Part shown: positions 30,601 to 39,370 of the stretch, piece after piece
Layout of the letters: the number at the start of each line of letters is the position of its first letter
How positions within the stretch are numbered: the stretch's first letter is position 1
NCBI GenBank assembly: GCA_018894105.1
Contig: CM032120.1
Location: forward strand, 27,550,710 to 27,614,709
From: Jacaranda mimosifolia
Taxonomy: Eukaryota > Streptophyta > Magnoliopsida > Lamiales > Bignoniaceae
DNA length: 64,000 nucleotides
Direction: 5' to 3'
Made by a program: the position numbers and the translations under genes
The notes under the pieces: generated by a model
The model's database searches: none
Seen by the model: the letters and a program-made list of their open reading frames with translations, nothing else
Told to the model about the DNA's origin: nothing

Positions 30601-33600
30601 GTTTCTTTTTGTTTTGCATGGGGCATTTTCTGCTGTAAATGCGAAATCAATTGGTTTTTGTAGAATTAGTGGAGTTGTGATGAGATTTGAAATTATTATT
30701 TATTTATCTTTTTGTTATGTATAGGTAGGATATTGGAAGATGTATATGTATTTTATAATGATTTAAATGATAATTTTGAGATAATAAAAGATGATCAGGA
30801 GAGAGCCTTTTGGGTTTTAGACTTCGTTTTGGGGGGCACTGCAAAGGCTCAAAATGGCCAAAACACGTCTAGATTTGTTTTGGCTGGCTGGAGAATAGTC
30901 CGGCAGAACAAATCTAAACATTGCCAAAAAAAGGCCAATTAAGTTTTGAAATTATAGAAGTTCATTTTTCTGCTACCATCAAGTTGGAAAATTTAGAAAA
31001 GAAAAGGACATCCAATTGAAAATTGTGAATAGACCATTTTACCCCTCCGTCCTCATTCTTCCAAACCGCATGAAACATTAATCTCATCATCTAAGTGAAT
31101 GATACATAATTTTTCATGCTAATGTAACAGTAATAGAAAAACAATTTCACCATAGCACTATCTTCCACCTTGATTGCCGCCTGCCTGCCTCTACCGAAAC
31201 ACCAGAACCATCAACCTTTCATTGTGTGCATGTGATTTTCATAAAATTCAGAACATGGGATGGATTTGACAAAGGAAAAGATGGAGTTTGGAGTGATTTG
31301 GGGAGAGGCTCCATGGGCTTAGGGTGGATTGAGGTTGGACTTTTTATATTTGGGGAAAGGATGGAGGGCAGCCACTGGGTTTAGGCTGTTCGGGGCTTTC
31401 TGGGTTGAGGCAGTGGGAAACATGGTTAGGGTTAGGAGGTGGCTAGGTGTAGAGAGGTGGTCGCTACATGAGGGCGCAAGGCTAATTGGGGGTGGAGGGG
31501 CTAAGCTAGCGTTGCTTGGGTTAGGGGGAGGGTGGGGTGGCGGGTTTTTTTGTTTTTCACTTTTAATTTCAAGATCTTTTAGCTTACATGAATGTTTGGT
31601 ATTAAGAAATGATTATATTATATTTACCTTTTTTTATATATATAAATTAAAATATTCTTCAATATTCACTCTAGTAAATTTTAAATATTTATTAGTAATA
31701 AGTAATCACCTATAATTAGTTTAATATGTATTAAATTTATTCTATTACATATTAGATTATTTAACATATTTAAGCAGTTATTTAACATTTTTCTCCTTTC
31801 GTTTCCTGATTTCTCCCTTCTCAATCTTACTTATGTTTTTCCAGAATTTAAATGTATTTTCTAATTCTTTTTGGTTTTGTTTATTTAAAATTGAATATTG
31901 ATGTGTTTTTAGTTTTTAATTATGAAATTCTTTTAACTATGAAATATTTTATTTTGAATATATTTGATTTATCTATGTTTAGAATACAACAATAAGTTTA
32001 TATTCATAGTGATTTTATAAATATTAACTATTTTATTTTTAAATATAATAATTTTGTACTTTTTGGTGCAATGATTTTAAAATATATTTACATTTTTAAT
32101 TATATTAAACTTTTTGTCTGAAATTTACATATGGAATAAGACTAAATGTAAAAGGACTTGATATTTAAATTTCTTTATTTTTTTTCTTTTAATTTAAGAA
32201 AAGTAAAAATGTTATTGTAGAAAATAATAAACTTATTTTTATAGTTAAATTATGTACTCTTTTTATATAGAATGAACATATAAAATTGTATCATTACTTT
32301 CCTATTAGTTGAAGAGTATTACCATTAGCCTAAAGGGATTTCTGTCTTGAATCAACAGTACCTGACGGGAAATATAGAAAACCTGCATCTCCTTTTGGCT
32401 TACATCAACATTTTTCATGGCGAAGATAGATGGCAAGTTCAATTTGTCAAATGGAGACAAACGTGAAAAAGAACTTTCATAACTTCATTGGGGTTTTTGG
32501 GTTATTGGGCCAAAATTTAGAGGGTTTTGTAATTAACCCAAGCTCCATATGCGTGTCACTTTATAATTTGCTATGCAGATCAACTCCAAAATTCTCCAAC
32601 ATATGGAGCTTCTCTCTAAAATTTTGCCACCTTTGCCAAACTTTCCTTACTTTTGGGATCTCGGACAGCAAATCATAGTGTTAGTAAAGAAAATTTATAA
32701 ACTTCCTATTTTGTCCCTAGCCCAACTATCCCCAAAATTTTTTCTGATTAAAATACCCTTGGTAAGATTTTAGACTCAGAGGGAGTGTGTAATATAATAA
32801 ATAGATACATAAAAAAGGGAATATGTAACATTGTTCTAAAAATATAAGAATTGATAGGAAAAAATAGTTATTTTAGACCACAAAGTTAGCTACTGGTGGC
32901 TGTAGTTCTACCCTTTTAAATGTATAGTGGACAAATCAGTAGCCTACCTTCTAGAGTTAAATTAAAGAAATTGCTACTACCATCCTTTACTTGATCAGTC
33001 TCAATTTGAACCAAAATCGACAAGTCCTCTTTGTCGAAGAGCACCTAATCGAACCATTGACAAATTAATTCAACATGCCAGTGGAATATATATCTTTTTT
33101 CTATTTTTTCTGATGATATAGTCCTTGTTTATGCAGAGTTGCTTGGTAATGATACTAGAATTCTTGATTTCCCCCCGTTAGTTTTGGCATTTGTAAAGAA
33201 AAATGAGTTGCCTGAGTACTTTTTTAATTTTATATGATTAAAATATTAAAAAGGGGATTCTTTTTTTTTTTTTTCTGGAAATAATTAGGTTTAGTTTTAC
33301 ATATAAAAATAATTTTTTTTATTTTTTATTTTCTTTCAATTCTTTTTTTTTTTTTTATCATGATTTTAAATTTCTTTTTTAGAGTTTCAATAGGCAAATT
33401 TCACGAGCAAGAGGGTGATCTCTAGGGAGAAAGAGATGATGGAATGGATGGTAGAGGGGAGAAAACAATGGAAGCGAGACAAAGAAAAGGTCCCTAGGAG
33501 GTAAGGTTGTGCAGTAGAGGAGAAAGAAGAGTGGAACAAAGAGGAGAGAGACGATCAAGCAAAGAGAAAGAGAGGAGAGGGTTGGCGAAGAGGGATGAAG

Positions 33601-34986
33601 GAGAATATGATGGGAAAGACAAGTTGGAACGTAGCGATGTAGAGAGAATGAGAATGGGAGAGCTGAGGGGATAGACAATGTTATGAAGGAAACTAGAACT
33701 AGGAGGTGGTGATGGTGGTGATGAAGAGGCCCACAAGAGAGGAGGGAGGTAGGATAAAGAGATGGAGAGATAGGTACAAAGAAGATGGGGATGGGCGGTG
33801 TTGAAGGGAGGATAAACAGGGTCGATTTAGAGTTTCATAGGATTGAGAGGTTGTTTGGCTAAGTTTATTTCAAAAATCTTATAAACTTCTACATTTTCTA
33901 AGATTCATTGGAACTTATAAGATGTTACATCTTATTTTAAATATAAATTCTTCAAGTGTTTGGATAAAATTAAATTTTGGAGCATACAAGATAGTAGCAA
34001 TGATACTCATGTAATAAATATAGTTAAAATTAATAAGTTTGTTAAGATTTTAAAAACAAGTTAAAAACTCCCCACTTTTTTTTAAAAAAAGAATAGCTTA
34101 AGAGATCTAACATTTTAGAAGGTGTTTGGGTTACTTATAAGATCCTCATAACATTTTGTACGATATTTGAGAGCTTATAAGATGTCAGAAAGAGTGGTAA
34201 ATTTTTTTCTATTTAGCCAAAAAGGTAAAAAATCTAGATTCAAATTCCAAGATCTCTGGCTGGGTGTTTTGCTTGGAGTTGGAGATCCCCTATGAAGATC
34301 TGCTGCCAAGGTGAAGTTCCATTTTGACCTCGCCATCTTCAGTGCGAGAGAGATCATCTGAGCAACCCTCTTCAGCTTGTCATCATTCTATTCTAGTGTT
34401 CAGTGTTATTTTGGTGTGGTTGCGTCAGCCTCATATCATGGCCAATCTGATGTTCCTTTGCCAAATCACATCTAACCACATTATATCCTGACAACTATGG
34501 AAATTGGCTGCTGTTCCTGGTCAGATGAAATAACTTTTCTTGCAAACCATGGGCAAATGCTGTTGAGCTGCTAAGTGTGTGTGTGTTTTCAACTTTGCTA
34601 AACCTAAGATGCCTTGTTTTGGGCCTGGTCAGGTGTTAAGAGCATTTCTATTGGGGCTTGAGCCAATTCAAGTTGAAGTCTGCTATATTAAAACTTCTGA
34701 ATTGCGAACCATGCATTTCTACCATAACATCAGCTTCTTATGTGTATCTTGTTGTGTCTAATTTATGCAATCAACTGTCTTATACCTACCGTTTGCCTTC
34801 AAATTTTTTAGAATTTAGCATGTTTCATCACACATTAAATGAAATTATCAACGGTTCAATATGCTCTTTTTCACTGAATTCTCATCTCTTCCCTTTCTGG
34901 CTTTGCAGAACTCTGCTGTAGTCAACAATGAAGTTATCAGATCTATAATTCACTTGTTTCTGGAAGAAGATAAACCTACCAAGTGA
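629..34986 (+). CDS. DExH7: DExH-box ATP-dependent RNA helicase, DHX29-like (plant DExH7 type), 34 exons
   Basis: Exons by splice sites: 629-913, 1428-1533, 1671-1858, 2798-2851, 3510-3663, 3764-4179, 4535-4753, 5224-5335, 5477-5665, 6245-6324, 6866-6988, 7114-7200, 11613-11713, 12733-12790, 12969-13034, 14310-14392, 14509-14692, 16227-16373, 16450-16551, 16656-16808, 19447-19551, 21340-21480, 21618-21707, 21840-21896, 23014-23097, 24438-24536, 24619-24759, 26296-26366, 26612-26672, 27695-27787, 28451-28618, 29604-29696, 29823-29945, 34909-34986. All phases join into 1436 codons plus stop. Seen: Lys/Ser-rich N-terminus, UBA-like segment (about 70-112), acidic linker, dsRBD-like segment (about 404-512), Walker [10 protein letters not shown] (633-641), TQPRRIA (665-671), DEVH (738-741), SAT (775-777), TNIAETSIT (974-982), QRRGRAGR (1021-1028), then HA2 and OB-fold regions. 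All catalytic motifs are intact. Family knowledge: DHX29 acts on the 40S ribosome in translation initiation; the plant protein is sometimes labelled chloroplastic, but I see no clear transit peptide. The intron after 21707 has a GC donor. Exon 1 could extend a few codons to a nearby in-frame GT, but the chosen joins preserve the family sequence. Confidence 0.93.
963..1089. repeat. Degenerate two-copy tandem repeat in intron 1
   Basis: Two units of about 64 bases start at 963 and 1027, both with GAATTGAAATTTGG and then a shared GGGAGTGGTTAT. They differ by several substitutions, so the duplication is older than the one in intron 4. No coding role is visible. Confidence 0.7.
2938..3243. repeat. 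Recent tandem duplication of about 151 bp in intron 4
   Basis: The block starting ACTAATACAGATAAAGATG at 2938 is repeated immediately at 3089 and both copies end near GACATGCTGGTTTGACT. The second copy has a 3-base TTC insertion and two substitutions; otherwise the copies match, which implies a young duplication. It lies wholly inside intron 4 (2852-3509) and leaves both splice sites alone. Confidence 0.92.
8776..9520 (+). mobile_element. Probable solo LTR or LTR fragment inside intron 12
   Basis: Intron 12 (7201-11612) is far longer than its neighbours and contains this GC-richer block. It looks like an LTR: a start of TGTGGTGTGTCATATG, a TATA-like CTATAAATA near 9280, and downstream text (TGACTTAAGCATTTGAGG near 9373) resembling the transcribed part of Tat/Ogre-type Ty3 LTRs. 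Neither the right boundary nor a target duplication could be fixed, and no internal coding domain is present. The 72-codon open frame inside it (9154-9372) is not a recognisable protein. Confidence 0.42.
9750..9990. repeat. Dispersed intronic repeat, copy 1 (intron 12)
   Basis: The segment carries AATAGTTGCATTTGGC and, further on, TTGGCAAG..TTTTATGTAAC, followed by a pyrimidine-rich tail. The same order occurs at 15841-16070, and the last part at 10851-10975. The family was not recognised; a LINE 3' end is possible because the copies share one end and finish in an AT-rich tail. Confidence 0.5.
10851..10996. repeat. Dispersed intronic repeat, copy 2 (3' part only), ending in a TA run
   Basis: It shares GGGACTTG..GGTTGGCAAG..TTTTTATGTAACTTGTTCATGTGAT with copies 1 and 3, then TTCTCCTCTTCCAGGTAA and an AT-rich tail that ends in a TA dinucleotide run (about 10976-10996). 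Its 5' part is absent, the pattern expected of 5'-truncated non-LTR elements. Confidence 0.5.
15841..16070. repeat. Dispersed intronic repeat, copy 3 (intron 17)
   Basis: It contains TAGGGACCACTGCTTCAGTAATAG at the left, then AGGTTGGCAAGG, TTTTATGTAATTTATTC and CTCCCTCAGGTAACTT, parallel to copy 1. Identity between copies is partial, so these are old insertions. Confidence 0.5.
20132..20648. mobile_element. MITE-like element with terminal inverted repeats and 9-bp target duplication (intron 21)
   Basis: The left end CTGGATTGGTTGT is the reverse complement of the right end ACAACCAATCCAG. CACTTAGAG flanks both ends exactly (20123-20131 and 20649-20657). Next to the termini both sides carry long T/A-rich arms built of TTTTCATT and AAAATGAAAA words. 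At 517 bp with no open frame it is a non-autonomous DNA transposon. A 9-bp duplication fits Mutator-type transposition; the short termini leave the superfamily open. Confidence 0.75.
20657..21139. mobile_element. Second MITE-like element, abutting the first (intron 21)
   Basis: The left end GGCTGTTTGGTTTTATTTTC pairs with the reverse complement of the right end GAAAATGAAAACAAACGGCC. The pairing continues into TTTTCATTTTC-type arms on both sides. The ends resemble the GGGCCGTTTGGTT type common in plant hAT-like MITEs. No clean flanking duplication is visible; the left flank is the first element's own target duplication, so the flanks may have been altered. Confidence 0.6.
30457..32540. repeat. 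Imperfect inverted repeat bounding about 2 kb of intron 33
   Basis: GGATTAATTACAAAATCCCC at the left is matched, inverted, by the right end, whose reverse complement begins TGGGTTAATTACAAAACCC; the match runs about 35 bases through TTTGGGCCATAA / TTTTGGCCCAATAA. The enclosed DNA is AT-rich with a G-rich patch near 31250-31550 and no coding domain. This is compatible with a degraded DNA transposon, but no target duplication was found. Confidence 0.4.
30870..30916. repeat. Short hairpin in intron 33
   Basis: TAGATTTGTT (30870-30879) and AACAAATCTA (30907-30916) are perfect reverse complements around a loop of about 27 bases. The loop contains further partial pairing (GGCTGG with CCGGC). Too little is present to call it a microRNA precursor. 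Confidence 0.45.
33395..33830. repeat. Purine-rich (GA) tract in intron 33
   Basis: About 430 bases of the + strand are dominated by G and A in irregular GAGA, GGAGG and GAAAG words, preceded by long T runs (33259-33275 and 33345-33357). The opposite strand therefore shows Ser/Leu/Pro-rich open frames that are composition artefacts. No function is claimed. Confidence 0.65.
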
Positions 34987-36296
34987 CTTGTTCAATTTTC
35001 ATCTGGTGCAAAATCAAGGTTTGAGTTGAACTACATCTAACATGGCAATGGGTACGCACTTTTCATTTTCATTATGGCTTGTTTGGCTGCAGCTCCTTGT
35101 ACATTGGCCCTGTATATTTTCTAACTTAAAAGGTTGCAATATTTTGATGCAGGCCAATAATCGAAAAGAGTTTAATACGAGGGACATTTAGTAGAAGAAA
35201 AAGGATTTGCCTGTGGTAAATTCTTGAACAGTGTTGATGAGACCTTGAGCTCCAAATTGCTTTATCTAAACTTAACCCAATACAATTATGCTGGAAACCA
35301 TCGCCTTAATGGTTATAGCTTATTTTTTATTCTGGCCTGTTGACATTTAACCGCGTTGCTCAACGGGGAGAAAAAGAAAAAAAGAAACATCAATATGTAT
35401 TTCATCTAGATCTGATAAAAAAAGGAATAAATAATTAAGTTGCGTGAATAAATTAGTAGCAACCATTGAAAAAAAGAGAGATCAATATGTATTTCACCTA
35501 AGCTCTGATATTTAAGTGCATATTATTCCTGTTTGTCATTTGTACGTCACATAAAAGTATAATACACCATGGCTGGTTAAATCCTTATTATGCATTTTCT
35601 AGCTTTCACCATGTACAATAGAGTGAAAGATAACGTAGGCAATACCATAACTTGTACGAAAAATTATACGAGTTGTGTTAAATATACAAATAAGAATGAT
35701 CAATGAATGGATAGTGGTGAATATGGTGCATTTTCGGTTTTCTTTTTATTGATTTCAAATTAAAGGTAATTTATAGGAGAAAACTCAAATTGCAGATAAA
35801 ATTGAAGTTGTGGTTCAATTGTTTCGGACAGTTTATCCGTGTGCTCTAAATGCAAGTAAACATATCAGATTGTTATATATATTATATATTTTATTTATAT
35901 TAGTAATTTTGGCACATTCTATACATATGCTAAAATTTGTACAGCATATAGTGAATAAATTGAATATTTATTTTTAGTGCATATAGTGAATAAATTGAAT
36001 ATTTATTTTTAGTATAATATTAATTTTTTAAGTTGCATTTGATATTATTTAGTTTTTTAGTATAATGACAAAAACTATGATAGATATAATTATAAGTATA
36101 GAATGTGTGGATTGTAAATATGGTAGTTATTACATAAATTTTAGTTATGTGGGCATTTTTGGTACATTATATGAAAATATATCAAAAATGGGTAGATGTT
36201 TTATTAATGGTATAGATATATGTATGCATGTGAAGACTGCAGAGTTGGTTAAAATTCAAATCTCCAACCTCTCATGTGTGATGGCGATGCCATTAG

Positions 36297-36912
36297 TAGG
36301 GGTGTTCAAATCCAATCAAATCCAAAAAAAAATCGACGAACCGATCCAAAGAATCGAAAACCGATCAAAACCAAACTTTTTTGGATTGAATTGGATTTGT
36401 TTTCTTAAAACTGATTGGATTGGATCGGTTTTCGGTTTTAATCTAAAAAACCGATCCAATCCAAATCGAACCAAAATTATATACTAATAATATAAAAAAT
36501 ATATATCTTAATTGTAAAATACACAAATAAATTAAAATAAACTAAATTTAGGATTTTTTCACTTTCAAAAATCAAATATATAGGGATAATTATTGTGGAC
36601 TTATAACTTTATAGTTGTGTGTTCTTACATAATATAACTTAAGTCCACAAGATTAGTGTGATATGATAACTAAATAAAATTTACAAATTGATTGATTAAA
36701 TTAGTTTACTTATCAATAGTAATTTGTCAAATATTTCAATTAAATATTTAAATTGAAAAACCGATTAACCGATCCAATCTAAACCGATTTAAAATGGATT
36801 GGATTGGATCGGATTTACAATAAAAGTCAAACCGATCCAATATACATTATATAGTTTGGATCGATTGACTTTTGTCCCAAAATCGATCCAAACCGAACCG
36901 CGAACACCCCTA
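36297..36912. mobile_element. hAT-type MITE, 616 bp, with perfect 8-bp target duplication
   Basis: The left terminus TAGGGGTGTTC is the reverse complement of the right terminus GAACACCCCTA. GCCATTAG flanks both sides exactly (36289-36296 and 36913-36920). Inside, both arms are packed with CCGATCCAA / TTGGATCGG words, so the two halves fold back on each other around an AT-rich centre. The 8-bp duplication and TAGGGGTGT ends are those of hAT elements. There is no transposase frame, so it is non-autonomous. Confidence 0.9.
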
Positions 36913-37574
36913 GCCATTAGGTTGGCAAATTATTATATACTAGCAATTTGATACATTCGAGAGATGTGCTAAAACTTCTATAATATCTTTTTTTATGATA
37001 ATAATATTTATTCATTTAGATATAATATAATTCTGTTTTAATATATTTATTTATTTATTTTATAAATATAAATTAAAAATTTAAGATGAAATAGTAATTG
37101 TAGGCATAAAATAATGAGTTATAAATGATAGTTATTGTGTAACTTTTAGTTATTAAAAATTAAAAAAGAAGTTAGGATATTTGAGACAAATCATTTAAAA
37201 ATGCATCAAATAAGGATAGATGCATTATTAATAGTATAAATATTATATGAAATTAAAGAACTTGATCCTCATGTGCAAACCATCCTTATTAAATTCAACG
37301 AATATATTTGAAAGCATGAGCTGAAAAATAGATGAGCAAAGTTGAGGTGTGTCACTTTTTCAAACTCCTCAAATTGTTCAATGTTCTCCATTTCTTAAAT
37401 CTTTAAACTCAAGAATTTTTTGTGAACTGACATCTATTAGTTTCTCTATAAAAAAAAAATTATATTTGATACAAATACTTTCTAAATGATATTTCTTTAA
37501 CTAACAAGATGGACAAAAAATCAGCAAATTTAAACACAATGGGAGCATATCCCTTTATTAAGCGATCATTAAAC

Positions 37575-37690
37575 AAGTAAATAATTTAATAGTCAATTAA
37601 TTTAATGGTATCATCCTCACATTATATGTATAAAGTTCATAGTTCGAATTCTAACACACCCGTAATACAAGTGTAGATGTATGTGTAAAT
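37575..37690 (+). mobile_element. Possible tRNA-derived SINE remnant
   Basis: A tRNA-like head is visible: TAGTCAATTAATTTAATGG resembles an internal promoter A box, and AGTTCGAATTC about 40 bases downstream matches a B box (GTTCGANNC). It is followed by a TG-rich piece and AAATAAAAATAACAA. No reliable cloverleaf or target duplication could be drawn, so this is a weak call rather than a tRNA gene. Confidence 0.3.
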
Positions 37691-38264
37691 AAAAATAACA
37701 ATAATGCACTAATATTTGCAATTAAGAGTTTCATACAATCAAATACCTTTATAAATAAAAATTGAAAAAATTAATAACATAGTTTAAGAAGTCATTTCTT
37801 TTATTCATACATACCAAACATCCTTGCTGATTTCTTTTCTCTCTCTCTCTTTTTTTTTTTTTTCTATTTTTTAGGCAAAACACATTTTAATTAATTTTAC
37901 TTACATACTTAATATAGAAATTTATATAAACATGGCAGTGCAGTTCTCTACATTCCAAACTAATACCTGTCAATTTGCATGGTGCCATTTTCATTTCACC
38001 TTTTGCTATTTACGTAGTAAATAGACAATAACAATTTGATTGGGCGTGGTGTGGGCAACTGAACTTTTATTAATGATATCTAATTTCTGTGATCAGTGAT
38101 ATTTAGTTTATTCCATTCCAAAGTAGTTGTAAGTTATAATTTATAAATTTAATTTTTTTTCTTACCCTTCAAATTATCTTTTCATAATAATAAACTTTAT
38201 TATTAGATGCTGTCAATGAAACAAAAACTCGATGCATTTGGGTTTCTATGTCTGACGATAGATT

Positions 38265-39230
38265 TAGTTTCATCATTGGCACCATCTATAAAAATTATAA
38301 TTACCTATTTGTTAATTGAATCTAGCCATTGATCTAGTTATCATCAATCAACTCTCATTTATAAAATTATCATTTTTGAAAAACCTCATATATATATATA
38401 TATATATATATTTGGTGTTATCTATGGGAATGATAATCATGTGTTTACATGTCACTGTGTTGTGGAAGGACTCTGTCTTTGCAGCGGAGTATTCTTTTGT
38501 ACATGATGGCATCTTAGGTTCCACTCAAACTTCAATCCACCAACATCCATCTCGAGTTTTTATGATGACTCGTTACTCGTTTTAATCCCATAGCTTACTA
38601 GCATAAACATCTGAACCCCTCACAGTGTTGCGCACACTCGCCTATTCACAATGTCCACATTCATCGGATGCTTGTATTTTTTCACGCCAAGTGTGTTTCC
38701 TTAAGGGTCCCCGACTAACCAGCATGCACGTCTTCAATCTTAGGTCTCTTCGTGCATCTCTCTATGGCAAAGGAGCAATTTTGCTCCATCTCGACATTGA
38801 GGATCACTCGCACGCCACCACAACCCGTTCCTCGTGCTTGTCACTCACTTAAAGCACTTAGGTATATGGCTCGCCATGGCACCCCTCGTTTGTGCCTCGC
38901 CTGAGTAGGCCATATATAAGTCCAAGGTTTATGTGAAGCCCGCGAGGTAATAGCATTTTTGACTTGCAACTTCTTAGCACCCTCATGAACCAACATGGCC
39001 CTCCTAGTCCCATGCCGCCCTTCGGTTCCCAATCCATTTAAGGATTCTAACCATTTTTCTGAGATGTCTAGAGCCGGCTTTTGACGGCTCCCCATGGCCC
39101 TCAAGAAATTGCTTGCTTAGTGCCATCACAATACGAAGAGGGTTGACCAATGGTCACCATGCATGCCCACCATCCTACAAGCATGCATGTCACCCTTATA
39201 ATAGGCTTAAAAGAGATTTCTCTTTTGCGC
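38265..39230 (+). mobile_element. Fragment of a Tat/Ogre-like LTR retroelement (putative leader)
   Basis: TTGGCACCATCTATAAAAAT (about 38275) and TTTGGTGTTATCTATGGGAA (38411) resemble the TTGGCGCCGTCTGTGGGAA sequence that follows the 5' LTR in Tat-lineage Ty3 elements. The second is followed by about 770 bases that are distinctly GC-richer than their surroundings. No gag or pol domain is readable. The assignment rests on the primer-site-like motif only. Confidence 0.33.
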
Positions 39231-39370
39231 ACAATTACCAAGGAAGTATAAATTTTGGAACTTCCTCACCAGAACTCTAAAATGATGATTGGTATATAGG
39301 AAAGAAATCAAGTGGGAATGGAACGACTTTAGAAATAGTATGAAGATGGGAAATGAATAATGTTAGTAAT

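Larger units (their letters stand above)
34987..39365. other. Intergenic region after the DExH7-like gene
   Basis: This holds the 3' UTR of the helicase gene, then AT-rich DNA with a hAT-type MITE, a possible SINE, a TA run (about 38389-38411) and retroelement fragments. No further gene was found. A direct repeat of about 40 bases containing GTGCATATAGTGAATAAATT lies near 35940-36015. Confidence 0.6.

Noticed and set aside
33379..33736. Two overlapping minus-strand open frames rich in Ser, Leu and Pro
   Set aside because: They are produced by the purine-rich + strand tract; no domain, no splice context and biased composition.
36065..36487. 140-codon + strand frame
   Set aside because: Its second half is the CCGATCCAA-rich arm of the hAT-type MITE and its first half is AT-rich intergenic DNA; no gene is supported.
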